Counted from the first letter of the stretch, positions 1 through 8,137 are shown. The stretch is DNA of 10,718 bases from Echinostoma caproni (GCA_900618425.1 UZAN01060267.1:1-10718), one strand, 5' to 3'. Notes: generated by a model from the sequence alone, not told the origin. Numbers and translations: made by a program.

Positions 1-759
1 TTACGGATCGAGGCTAAAGAATTGCGGGTTTTGGATAATGCTTGATGGGAAAAGGTGTAGAAGGTACCGAATGTGCCTATGTGACTACTCAAAAAATGCG
101 AGCAAATAAATGCCGTAGTAAAGGGAAATCGTGTCACGCGTGTTTCGTAGTTTGGGGCAGAACCTAGGTTATAGATACACCTCTTCGGTAAGTGGGTGCT
201 CAATAAAAGAAAAAATAGTAAATTAAAACAAAGCAGTTACACAGTTGGAAACAAACTTGATTTTTGAGAAAACATAAACAGAAAATTCCCTCGTGGATTG
301 CTCCTTTTCTTTGTACGGCCATTGTTACTATGGTTCTTCGTAACAAATAAATCGTTGACCTTTTTCAGTTGATCTTCAATAACGGTACAATTGTTATTCA
401 AAAGGAGACTAGTATGAATTGAACAACACGAAAGTATATGGACGTCGGTGGTGAGTAAAACCTTGTGACCTACACTGCTAACATAAGCAGGTGGATAACA
501 TCCGTTGAACACCGCTACCAAACGATAAGACAGTACATTGTTTGCAGTTATCTCCATAGAGCTCCAATGAAGGTGACTTTGTGCAATTTCCAGATATATT
601 ACTTCTCTGCTTGCGGACTGCTGTACTGGCTGGCCGAACCTAGTTTGCTCGAGCTACCCATTTACCTCAATGCATTCATTTTTCAGTCTATTATTCGGTA
701 ATAAGTGAGTAGCGACGAATTTGATTCAATTATAAAGTGAATCTCGTCTTATGTAAGGC
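1..759. other. Intergenic or intronic DNA, no gene supported
   Basis: Short open frames exist on both strands (237-557 minus, 465-701 plus). They overlap each other, show no family motif, and lack convincing splice sites or a poly(A) signal in the right place. Base composition is that of the surrounding AT-rich background. I see no repeat, RNA gene or regulatory element that I can defend here. The right-hand end (about 700-760) may belong to the 3' tail of the minus-strand SINE that follows, but no clear boundary or target-site duplication was found. Confidence 0.6.
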
Positions 760-787
760 AAGAAAATCATCAACTGAAACCTAGGGA

Positions 788-833
788 GCATTGGGCACCT
801 ATTTTTACCTTATTGGCTCTCATCAGTAGTGCC
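788..833 (-). ncRNA. Degenerate hammerhead ribozyme within the SINE
   Basis: In minus-strand order: GGCACT (833-828, 5' side of stem I), CTGATGAG (826-819, the conserved core), a short stem II (GCC and GGT around loop AATAA, about 817-807), an A-run (AAAA) where the core needs GAAA, a short stem III region, GCCC at 796-793 where the cleavage triplet is expected, and AATGC (792-788), which can re-pair with GCACT except for one mismatch. Element order and spacing fit a type I hammerhead. Two changes should abolish cleavage: GAAA has become AAAA, and the NUH cleavage triplet (normally GUC) reads GCC. It is therefore best described as a ribozyme fossil. Confidence 0.5.
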
Positions 834-846
834 AATCGATCGACTG

Positions 847-903
847 GGGATCCAACCAGGGATCGCACAGTTGGAAACGAAGCAAACTACCCACTCGACC
901 CTC
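847..903 (-). promoter_or_regulatory. Internal Pol III promoter-like A and B boxes
   Basis: On the minus strand the A-box-like block lies near 903-890 and the B-box-like block at 857-847 (GGTTGGATCCC). The single B-box mismatch is C to G at position 5. The separation of about 33 bases is within the range of type 2 Pol III promoters. The intervening sequence does not fold into a convincing tRNA cloverleaf, so this is read as a SINE head and not as a tRNA gene. The substitutions suggest the promoter is weak or dead. Confidence 0.5.
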
Positions 904-925
904 AGGAAGCTGATCAGATAGTACT

Positions 926-2403
926 TCGTTCTGTCTGTGCACTAAATAGCATAATCCACCTTTGTGAGTCTCATACAGGCACCACACCATGTAAATCTCA
1001 GCACTAGCCTCCTTGATTATAATTCGGTTGGAAAACCTCTAAGCCTGACTAATTGATACTATGGATTGGTGGAGTATTCGATTTGATCATACAGTAAATT
1101 TCTATTAGGTATTAAATGAAAAGTTTGGCATATTAACCGTTCTCCAAGTTCTCACCTACTGACTGTGAGTGTGGGCACTAGAGCCTTATATAAGATGCAA
1201 TGAAACGTGACATAACCTTACGGATTCAGAAGATAGCCACAAACATTTACGTACACTGAATTTGTCACAATATTGATGAAAATAACTGGGTGTGCTACCG
1301 CCTCATGATTGATGATCTGATCGTACTATATGCTTGCGAAATTTTGAGTGTGGGCGTTCTCGGTTTATACAACAACTCCTTGACTGACGTTTCATATTCA
1401 CACAATATTTTCTGATGCGTTTTCGTTGAACCAACAACGTAACTATGAAATGAAAACAATTCAGTAAACTTAATCAACAAAATAGTTTTATTTATTTCAT
1501 AAATAACAATCACCATGTGCAAAGATGCATAGGATGGAGAATCTACTGCACGCAAAACGGAGAATACCCAATGTTGAACCAAAGATTCAGTGCGGTTCAC
1601 CTCAAAACGTTTACTCTTCTACTCATATACTGCGGGGGGAGCGTCAGTTCAGTTCGATTTAAAGGTAGCATTACTCAACACAGTGCCCGTGTTGCTTGCG
1701 TGTATACCGGAATGTGATGCCACAAGTGTTGGGCTGAATCTGTGTGAAATGGTGGTTCAATCACAGCAGTGGTCATATCTTTTCCCCCTTCCCAGTCCCA
1801 AGGGAGATTTGGAAGGGTTTTCGTTGTACAACAGACTTTCAAAGGAACGGAGCTAATAGGTCACACTAACTGCTCTGACCTTAACAAGTGCAGTGACCGA
1901 CCCAGCTCATCAGATGCAACATGAAAGCATATTTTTGCTAGCGTCAACTCAAGTTTGACTGATCAACCCTAAGACAAAATATATTGTTCGTATTTCATCC
2001 TGTGGTAACGTAGACGGCACACATGTTTCTTCATATACCATCAAGACTCATTATCTGCTCACACTGGGATTAAGTGAAACCTTCTAGAGAAGACGAATTT
2101 ATGCTGCCTTCAGATTAACCACTGCCAATTACTCGTGCATTTTGACTACTGAAAAGGATATGAATAATCATAATTTTTTCGGTAAAAGATGCCATCAAAA
2201 GAGAACATCGGATGAACTTTTTAAGCAAACTACTAACAATTTCTCTGGTGTTCTGTTTTAAATTGCGTATTGCGAAGTTTATCGTGAAAAGTCCCGGATA
2301 AAGAATTACTCTGCATAATATTATTTAAACCAATGCGGGATTGGGTTTTGTGATCATATTCGTCTCGTTACGCGTCAATCCGGTGGCGATCGTCACTTAA
2401 CCA
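926..2403. other. Non-coding stretch, no recognised feature
   Basis: Overlapping open frames of 65-100 codons occur between about 1295 and 1856 on both strands, but none shows a protein motif, and their overlap suggests chance. The part from about 1600 to 1860 is more GC-rich than its flanks and may be an old repeat copy; I cannot assign it to a family by eye. No tRNA, satellite, microsatellite or terminal inverted repeat was seen. Confidence 0.5.
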
Positions 2404-2404
2404 T

Positions 2405-2716
2405 ACTGAAAGTCATCATTTGGAAACAAGGTCGCGTCTTGTGCCCATAATAGCCCTGGATTTAGTACCACGATGGATGGAAGCTATTGGGTTTCTGAAA
2501 TCACATTCTCAAAATACGTCTGATCGAGCTGCTGATCGCAATCTGCTCAAGTTGTGGTTACACGACGGTAGGGTATGCGAGTATACAATGGTAAACATTT
2601 CAAACTATTGCAGTCCTGAATTATTTCCGATAGTTATAGTCCTCGTACCAAGACCGAAAGAAGATATACGTCCCGGGATGGTAACATTTCGTTTAATCTT
2701 GTCAATCACTGAATAA
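2405..2716 (+). other. Anonymous open frame upstream of the Penelope-like element
   Basis: The frame is open for roughly 100 codons, ending at a TGA at 2711-2713 or the TAA just after, and stops about 70 bases before the first recognisable PLE residues. There is no ATG with supporting context at its left end. The conceptual product has no motif I recognise, no signal peptide and no clear membrane segment; a hydrophobic patch near its end (FPIVIVLVP) is too short to be a convincing anchor. It could be an exon, part of the element's 5' region, or chance. The PLE protein core does not normally start this far upstream with such a sequence. Confidence 0.15.
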
Positions 2717-2789
2717 TCGAAAAATTACTCGGTACAATATCACGAAAACCTTCATCCGTGTCTTCATACAATCGTCAGAACATATATAA

Positions 2790-3312
2790 GATTTCTCATT
2801 CACAACATACACACGAACACAAACGGATGTTCTGTCACTGGGGATGAGTTTTCAGATTCCACCAAGAAAGGTTTACAGTCTCCAGAATCAAGGGCAATTC
2901 GAAAACTTCGATGACCAGCTGAAGGACCCTTCAACCACATCAACAGGAAATGCCGAGTGGTTCCGTGCAAAATTGATGGATATTTCTCATTTCTTGCTTG
3001 CGGCACCGATTCCGCAACAGAGCTGCTTCAATTCTGAACACTATTAGGCAATTCAAGAACTGAAACGTATGCCAGATCTTAGATTCCTCAAGCCAGACAA
3101 AGGATCTGGTACAGTGATCATGACCAGGGACAGTTATGTAAACTAGATGATACAAACACTCGTGGACAAAAGCAAGTTACAAACAGAAAAGACACTGGAG
3201 AACAATCATCTCACTGAAAACTTTATCGCAAGAAAATCACACATTCTGCTACTACATGGCTACTTATCCGAAACACAGTATAAACAACTGAAGCCAATGG
3301 GAGACGGAAAAA
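2790..3312 (+). pseudogene. PLE segment 1: N-terminal region and RT fingers
   Basis: Frame 0 carries TQTDVLSLGMSF from 2817, then PPRKV and QFEN, a region with WFRAKL, AIQELKR after the TAG at 3045, and FLKPDKGSGTVIM at 3084-3122. The last is the signature at the start of the Penelope RT domain. A second TAG lies at 3144. The segment ends in YKQLKP at about 3280-3297, just before a frame change needed to reach PKVHK at 3329. No start codon for the ancestral protein can be chosen, because the frame is closed by a TAA at 2787 only 12 codons upstream of DVLSLG. Confidence 0.88.
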
Positions 3313-3671
3313 ACAAATGCGAGACTCACCTAAAGTTCATAAATCCGGAACTTCTCTCAGACCAATTGTGTGTATGCAGGAATCGTCTTATCACAAACTC
3401 GCTCGATGTTTGGTGGAAATTCTAAATCCTATTTGTAAGTCTTGAACACCCCATTGTTTAAAAGATTTTTTCACTCTCAAAATGCTTGAGAAATATGACG
3501 ATATCTTTACAGTGGATCTAGTCGAAATATGTGGATTCATTTTTTCAACAAGCAGTTCAACTTTTACGTAACTATATTTTTACAGGTAATTTTTGCCTTG
3601 CAACCTCTCTTGAATACTTAAGAGAAGTCAGATTTTTATGTACCAAAAACATTCATTTCTATTTCGAAGGC
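3313..3671 (+). pseudogene. PLE segment 2: RT fingers to motif A, with internal loss
   Basis: Frame 2 gives PKVHKSGTSLRPIV, SSYHKLARCLVEILNP, a TGA at 3443, then HCLKDFF and FTVDL at 3509-3520. Asp at 3515-3517 aligns with the first catalytic aspartate of RT motif A. The residues that should follow motif A in this family (a short run around SLFTN) are missing, and the frame then shifts to 0 at about 3521. Frame 0 runs without a stop to 3671 with YLREVRFLCTKNIHFYFEG at its end, the stretch preceding RT motif B. A one-base loss at about 3671 moves the reading into the next segment. This fits a short deletion plus a frameshift within the palm. Confidence 0.85.
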
Positions 3672-4165
3672 GCCACTACAAGCAGATCGATGGCGTAGTC
3701 ATGAACAATCCATTAGGCCTAATTGTAGCTGATGCACTTTTAGGAATGATTGAACAAAATCTTGCCAATAATATCTCTCAATCCACCTTGTACAGACATT
3801 ATGTGGACGATATTTTTATTGTTACGGATCGTGAAAATTTCATATACCTTTTGAAAGAATTTAATTGTATTCATCCACGTGTCTCTATATCACCTCCAGA
3901 AGAAGCCAACAATTTCTTAGCATTTTTGGATATCAGAATTATTAGGTGTTTAGATGGGGCTGTACAACGTTCTGCCCACCAAAACGCAACATGGAGCGGC
4001 CAGTATCCACAGTTCTCCAAATTCTCAACGATGGCTTACAAACATGGAACTGCAAAACTCTGTTCCACCGAGCCGGAAAAGTTGTTACCCAGAAACACTA
4101 CCAGAAGAAGAACAGTCCCTAAAGAAAACGTTACTGCAAAACAGTTACCCAAAAAGGTTCATTGA
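3672..4165 (+). pseudogene. PLE segment 3: RT palm with YVDD motif
   Basis: Frame 2 reads HYKQIDGV then MNNPLG from 3701 (RT motif B; the family usually has a small residue after Met, so the Asn-Asn is divergent), LYRHYVDDIFIV with YVDD at 3800-3811 (motif C, catalytic aspartates at 3806-3811), and NNFLAFLDIRI near 3910-3940 (the FLD motif typical of Penelope RTs). TWSGQY near 3990 is also a family hallmark. Frame 2 stays open to 4165, but homology moves to frame 1 near 4046 (KTLFHRAGK) and to frame 0 near 4084 (PETLPEEEQSL). The catalytic residues are intact, unlike the overall frame. An ATG at 3638 opens this frame but is internal to the ancestral protein and has no independent meaning. Confidence 0.9.
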
Positions 4166-4403
4166 TATCCGTAATAAACATCCATCCATCTTCAACCGTT
4201 CCCCATAAAGCGTTCTACATTAAATTATTTTTTAGAGCGATCGCCTTATAAACGATTTGCACCAAAAGTTCAAGCCAGCTTTCAATCCCACATTCCGAGC
4301 TGCTCAACTTCGACCTATTGCTTATACTCGTGGAATCGATTTGAACAAACGTGTACATGGCTGGAAACACAGTTCTGTTTCACACACTGTATATCAGTTC
4401 ACC
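4084..4403 (+). pseudogene. PLE segment 4: RT thumb and linker to endonuclease
   Basis: Frame 0 encodes ETLPEEEQSLKKTLLQN and YPKRFID, the thumb-side region that in the family precedes the linker, and closes with TAA at 4206. Frame 1 gives KAFYIKLFFRA (4207-4239). Frame 0 then resumes with DRLINDLHQKFKPAF, TFRAAQLRPIAYTR and VYQFT (4389-4403). The AAQLR block and the VYQFT that opens the GIY-YIG fold are standard in the family. Two frame changes within 200 bases show continued decay. Confidence 0.85.
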
Positions 4404-4731
4404 NACCTGCATTTGCGGTGACACATACATAGGCAGAAGCAACCGTCCATTATCACAGCGGATGGTCAAACAATTTCCAAAGTGGTCGGTAAAGTGGATG
4501 ACGCAACCCACGCCCACTAATCAGACGGTCACACATAACCCGGGGTCATCAATTAAAAACACCTCATGATAACCAAACACAATTGATCCCGCTTCCTCTT
4601 TCAAACCGTTGTTATGTCACTGCGATACAGAACTGTTGGCAATATGTGAGGCGTTGCTAATTTGATTACATCATCCCGCTCTGTGCACCCAAAATTTTTT
4701 GATCCAATCAGTTCACTTACCGAGAAGTTGA
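4389..4731 (+). pseudogene. PLE segment 5: GIY-YIG endonuclease domain
   Basis: VYQFT in frame 0 is the GIY-like half. After an ambiguous base N at 4404, frame 1 reads TCICGDTYIGRSNRPLS (the CxC pair and YIG-R motif; PLE endonucleases carry extra cysteines between GIY and YIG) and then FPKW. A disturbed stretch follows in which SSI (frame 1, about 4540) and KHLM (frame 0, about 4555) are neighbours. From about 4577 frame 1 gives TIDPASSFKPL, ELLAICEALLI with the presumed catalytic Glu at 4648, a TGA at 4663, then HHPALCTQNFLIQSVHLPR ending at TGA 4729-4731. PALC.Q is a typical C-terminal motif. The histidine expected before the FPKW-like motif is replaced by Gln. Confidence 0.87.
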
Positions 4732-4935
4732 CCTATGTTTTTAATTCTAATAGCCCTGTCTAATTGTATGTCTGTTCAATAGGATTTAAAAATCCAATGT
4801 GCTATAAATGTACTTGTTTGTTTTTCGTCAGAAGTTGAGAAAATTGAAAATTTTAACATCTTGCGACACTTATTTTAGGCCATGATACGATGGATAAAGG
4901 GGACCCAGTGTTTCAAAGTTATAGTCCTAGCAGTA
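4732..4935 (+). other. PLE 3' tail with hairpin, possible hammerhead remnant
   Basis: The 200 bases after the stop are AT-rich and non-coding. They contain a perfect inverted repeat AAAATT-GAA-AATTTT at 4840-4854, preceded by CGTCAGAAGTTGAG and followed by AACATCTTGCG. PLEs in many animals carry small hammerhead ribozymes in their terminal regions (established knowledge). The order here (a decayed core-like block, a hairpin with purines at its foot, then a pyrimidine-rich block) is compatible with a mutated copy, but CUGANGA and GAAA are not both present, so the identification is tentative. The right end of the element is not defined. Confidence 0.35.
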
Positions 4936-5957
4936 TTACCGTGTTTAACCATAACAATCAGATTTAAAACAGGACGACTTCAGTGACAGGAGTTGTGCTT
5001 CTCATACGAAACTTAAGGAGTGATAGTCAGCTCATCACTCATAGTAATTCAGTAGTTTGTGGACAGTTTATCAACCAATCGTATTTTTGCGACAGACGCA
5101 AACCCACAAAACTCATTTGGGTATCGCTATCGCGTAGTGGTCGGTGAATAATGTACTGATACGACTAGGGAACTAATAGGATATTACTGACTTCGATCGA
5201 TTGATATCGTGAGATCATGCAAAAGTCCCCTTTTCAAAAGAACAACGAAAACCTTGATCCGCTAGAGAAAAAGACATGCGAATTCTTTCCACCGTATGTC
5301 TGCACTGCGTGCATAGCTGTGAGTGTCTAAATAGTGGGTTTAACCGAACCAATTTTCAATGCTACAGACACATTGATTTTCTGTATTGTTACAATCTGTC
5401 TATTAGCTAGATCTTTTATGGTTCTACGCAACAGAGAATAATCGACCGTGGATAAACAAAAGGAACTCAAACTGAAAGGCCTAACCGTTTATTTTTGAGA
5501 TAATCACCACATAGGCACATGGAAAACACAAGTTTGCTTGAAATAAAAGCAGCGGTATACGCCGGTATTCTATCGTCAAGCGATAAAATCCGCAAGTGGG
5601 AAGCGTGTTTTCAAGCTGCCCACAGCGGATTTTGATCGGATTTCAGGAGAAGTAAAATAAGTACACACGATATGGCATATGTTGGACTGTAGAAGATGTA
5701 TGTGAGCGTGGGACTGAGCCTTTGCGTGGGCGTATCTATCCGTGGCTGGGGACGGGGTGGTTGAATACAGTCGGCGGATCATTGCAACGAGCATCACCTG
5801 AGGGCATTGTCCTCACTGTCACCCAGGCTTAATTTCCAGGGTTCACGAGGAATGTGGATTCTGACGATCTCACATTAAACGGTAAAATGAGCTGGTCGAC
5901 GACGCAGTTGCATGAGGCAACCTGTTTTGTATTAAGTGGAATTTGTCTTCTTCACAG

Positions 5958-6113
5958 GTATTCAACGTGACATATCATTCAACCTCGTCCAAAAACGGTT
6001 GTGCTATACCGCACAACACACTGCTTGACAAAATTATTGTTGCATGTGTGTTGACCTTGGTGCATAGCATCCCTAATCTGAGCATTGTTGTTCGCTTGGT
6101 GTCCAAGTATTAA
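5958..6113 (+). CDS. Weak candidate terminal exon
   Basis: A good splice acceptor (TTGTCTTCTTCACAG ending at 5957) is followed by 51 open codons from 5958 and a TAA at 6111-6113. The conceptual peptide begins VFNVTYHSTSSKNG and has a hydrophobic section around KIIVACVLTLVHSIPN. No family is recognised. An open run of this length arises by chance fairly often in such DNA, no poly(A) signal was found just downstream, and the reading phase cannot be checked because no upstream exon is known. Confidence 0.15.
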   Translation, partial: VFNVTYHSTSSKNGCAIPHNTLLDKIIVACVLTLVHSIPNLSIVVRLVSKY

Positions 6114-7712
6114 TTGACACGAACAGTCATAAATGAATATGAACAATTTAAATTTTCATGCCAAACGAAACCCAATTGTTTCGGGTGTACCAAGGGGGTA
6201 GGAGGCTATGGAGAGGGATTTGGTACTTCTTGAACCACCACCAGGGGTCAATGTTTTTTTCTGTCTGTTCAATTCCAAGGCAGTCTCTTTTGAACAACTC
6301 GTAGTTCATAACAAATCTTCAATTTGAAGCATTCTGGGACACGTCACCACAGTAAGTGATATTATTCACACAAGGCCTGATTCGATATTTCCATACAATC
6401 TTTTGCATGAAATCAACCGTTTCAGATAATGACCGAGAACGAAACGGAAGACAATGTTTCTCAGCCTAATAAAATGGGTTCCGTGGGAATTAGTTGATTT
6501 TCGTACAACACAAATAATCATACGCTCATGGTTCAGTGTTAATAAAAATTCAGTGTAATGACGATCGGTGACCAAACACTACATCTGAAGCTACGTCCAT
6601 CAGAAATTACTTCCAAATAAAATAAACAGCTGAAAGAACTCATGGTTACAGCTGATATGAATCTGTGAGTGAATCAACCACAAAAATGGTTTGCGAAATA
6701 AAATAACACGGTAATCTGTCAAAAGCCACCGGAAAACCACGAGAGAAAAAACGTCTGACGTGAAACATAGGTTCTTTAAATTGGTTCCCGACAGACGGAC
6801 TCAAAGTAATGAAATTCTTCCTTTACTGTCAGTTTTTCACTAACAGCTGTTAGGCATGTGTTACTTCCCGTGGAGCTTATCTGCATTGGTCTCATTGCAG
6901 CCCGTTTACGTTCAAGTTTTACGTTCAATCACTGATTACACCAGGTCCCAGAGAAACCCGCAACACGTGCGCACGCAAAGCGTTAGGAAGTAGGTATGTG
7001 TGTCACGTGTCCGACAATTCTGATCCTGCTCATAGGCTAACTGCATGCCCCTCTTCTTAAACTGTCCGATTTGTGACATAGTGACCTGGTCTTCACATAC
7101 ATATTCCATTTTTTCGAAGCATTGTGTAAGAGACTACAAAGCATTCAACTCTCCCTGCAAATGAGAATTTTTCCCTGACAGAACGCCGGAGCGTTTTTTC
7201 GCTCTCAAAACTTTCGCGGTTTTTTCTAAAAGTTGTCTTTTCTCCATTTCAGTTTTACAGCATAAAAGAATAAATTAGCACATTCTCATTAATGGTACAT
7301 CAATTTATTTCATCGACAAACTTTTTCACTTTGCTTAAACTAATCCTTAGTTTTGGTGCGCAGTTTGTTTGTCCCCCATGTTGGTTTTCGTACCGCTAAC
7401 CATCGTTTTCTCCCAAATAGGTTTGAAAATGAATTTTGTATGTTATTATTTACTATAATTGACTCATTTTAATATCTAGATACCACAAATAAAAAACAAG
7501 GTATATATGTAAACTATTAAAATAGATGTAGTGCTGTATGCTTATGGCGAGCCCCTCTTAATCCTCAATGAACCCAGGATAAGTTGATGAATATAAATTC
7601 TCCGGTAACTTTAACTTTATTTTAGATGTAATCCATTGTTCAATTCGCTGATATTTACGTTAACCACAGTGCACCAAAAGAGGTTCATCGCAGACAATGA
7701 GGTTCTATGGCC

Positions 7713-7732
7713 TAAACCGAGCCAATTTTCAA
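7713..7732. repeat. Short dispersed motif, also at 5340-5359
   Basis: The 20 bases here match 18 of 20 bases at 5340-5359 in the same orientation; the shared core is CCAATTTTCAA preceded by TAACCGA or AAACCGA. The similarity does not clearly extend into either flank. It may mark fragments of one repeat family or be coincidence. Confidence 0.25.
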
Positions 7733-7744
7733 CTTAAAAACTAC

Positions 7745-8137
7745 TTAAACTGTTGGAGTCCGAGGAGGACCTCCCGCCGAGGGACACGGTGTACAAAGGC
7801 GTACTACGGAACAACTAGTCATTTTCAATTTTTCAAACGTTTTATATCGCATATAACTATTTAAAATTGCTCCAATCTGAGTAGCGATACCAAGAAGAAA
7901 CGTAGGTATCATCCTCCGATGTAACTGAACCCATGGTTGCAAAATCCTGACGTACATTGTGGGTGATGGTAAAAAGTGCGAATGGATTGTCCACGATGCT
8001 CCGGTCGTCCTATCTGACTTTGAGGTGGAATGACCGACCACGAGGACAGGTCAGCCTTCTTACTCGCGAGCACTATCATGTCCCGTTCCTCTAAGAGGTC
8101 CCTTGTCACTAATTCATACTAACAGCTTGACCCTGAG
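7745..8137. other. GC-richer block with overlapping minus-strand frames
   Basis: This block is richer in G and C than the AT-rich DNA on its left. It has two overlapping minus-strand open frames (8041-7745 and 8109-7909) in different phases, neither with a recognised domain. On the plus strand it ends with a strong donor-like site, CCTGAG|GTAAGT, at 8137/8138, but no matching acceptor and open exon could be fixed. It may be an old transposon copy or an exon of an unrecognised gene. I make no coding call. Confidence 0.25.

Larger units (their letters stand above)
760..925 (-). mobile_element. tRNA-derived SINE with hammerhead-like body (fluke type)
   Basis: Read on the minus strand, this stretch begins with a tRNA-like head. 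An A-box-like block (about 903-890, containing GGTCGAGTGGGTAG) is followed after about 33 bases by a B-box-like block at 857-847 (GGTTGGATCCC, one mismatch to GGTTCRANNCC). That spacing suits an internal RNA polymerase III promoter. About 14 bases further the sequence runs into GGCACT, an intact CTGATGAG, a short stem and an A-run, the order expected of a hammerhead ribozyme. A tRNA-like promoter followed directly by a hammerhead is the architecture of schistosome alpha-type SINE/satellite elements and related fluke repeats (established knowledge). The copy is diverged. Its right edge near 925 and left edge near 760 are estimates, and no poly(A) tail or target-site duplication was identified. 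A chance tRNA-like match is the main alternative. Confidence 0.55.
2790..4731 (+). pseudogene. PLE reverse transcriptase / GIY-YIG endonuclease, broken ORF
   Basis: A single protein of about 640 residues once spanned this region: an N-terminal region (PPRKV, QFEN), RT fingers (FLKPDKGSG, PKVHK, LRPI), RT palm (FTVDL, MNNPLG, YVDD, FLDI), a linker (TFRAAQLRPIAYTR) and the GIY-YIG nuclease. Homology can be followed by switching frames. Using position modulo 3: frame 0 to about 3312, frame 2 to 3520, frame 0 for 3522-3671, frame 2 to about 4045, frame 1 to about 4083, frame 0 to 4205, frame 1 for 4207-4238, frame 0 to 4403, then frame 1 to the end with a further disturbance near 4485-4576. In-frame stops occur at 3045, 3144, 3443 and 4663. 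The longest intact piece is the RT palm (about 3672-4045). No functional protein is possible from this copy. Confidence 0.92.
2787..4935 (+). mobile_element. Penelope-like retroelement (PLE), degenerate copy
   Basis: The element is recognised from a reverse transcriptase and a C-terminal GIY-YIG endonuclease encoded in order on the plus strand. This domain pair defines endonuclease-bearing Penelope-like elements, which prime reverse transcription from a nick made by their own nuclease (established knowledge). Sense landmarks are PPRKV near 2862, FLKPDKGSG at 3084-3110, PKVHK at 3329, LRPI at about 3356, YVDD at 3800-3811, FLDI near 3928, CGDTYIGR near 4417 and EALLI at 4648. The protein frame ends at 4729-4731, followed by an AT-rich tail. 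The left boundary is at or before about 2787 and the right boundary near 4935; neither is exact, and no terminal repeats or target-site duplication were found. It belongs to the canonical Penelope/Poseidon-like branch; I do not assign a named family. Confidence 0.93.
4936..7744. other. Long non-coding stretch, no recognised gene
   Basis: About 2.8 kb of AT-rich DNA. It holds a weak exon candidate at 5958-6113 (listed separately), a perfect 7-base inverted repeat GAGTGAT/ATCACTC at 5018-5040, an 11-base direct repeat TTTACGTTCAA at 6905-6915 and 6918-6928, and a short motif at 5340-5359 that recurs at 7713-7732. Minus-strand open frames at 5576-5797 and 6366-6575 show no family features. The stretch from about 7200 to 7660 is especially AT-rich. 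It could be intron or intergenic DNA. Confidence 0.5.

Noticed and set aside
237..701. Two overlapping frames on opposite strands (minus 237-557, plus 465-701)
   Set aside because: No domain, no supported start or splice sites, AT-rich codons, mutual overlap. Best explained as chance.
813..1007. Plus-strand frame of 64 codons
   Set aside because: It lies across the antisense of the tRNA-like SINE head and the ribozyme remnant, so the open frame is a by-product of that non-coding repeat.
1747..1763. GGTTCAATCAC as a tRNA or SINE B box
   Set aside because: No A box at the right distance and no cloverleaf. A single loose match to a short consensus is expected by chance.
1295..1856. Overlapping frames near 1295-1600 (minus) and 1517-1856 (plus)
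   Set aside because: Several frames overlap on both strands with no protein motif. The GC-richer part may be an old repeat, but nothing supports a protein.
2800..3155. Minus-strand frames opposite the PLE
   Set aside because: They are antisense to well-supported PLE coding sequence.
3434..3585. Apparent intron inside the PLE (TTTGTAAGT donor, TTTTTACAG acceptor)
   Set aside because: The sequence between the sites still encodes PLE protein (HCLKDFF, FTVDL with the catalytic Asp), so it is coding DNA of the element and not an intron.
3954..4208. Separate small gene in the frame beginning at an ATG at 3954
   Set aside because: Its first half is out of frame with the RT palm. Only the second half (from about 4084) carries PLE similarity, reached by a frameshift. 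It is a piece of the broken PLE, not a gene.
2772..4832. TCGTCAGAA at both ends of the PLE (2773 and 4824) as terminal direct repeats
   Set aside because: The match is nine bases and does not extend, so it does not support long terminal repeats of a PLE.
5576..5797. Minus-strand frame of 73 codons
   Set aside because: No recognisable motif, splice or poly(A) context; the composition suggests a possible old repeat but nothing specific.
5861..5885. CTGACGA on plus as a hammerhead core
   Set aside because: No stem II and no GAAA follow within a workable distance. The same check failed for CTGATGAG on minus near 1908 and CTGACGA on minus near 2775.
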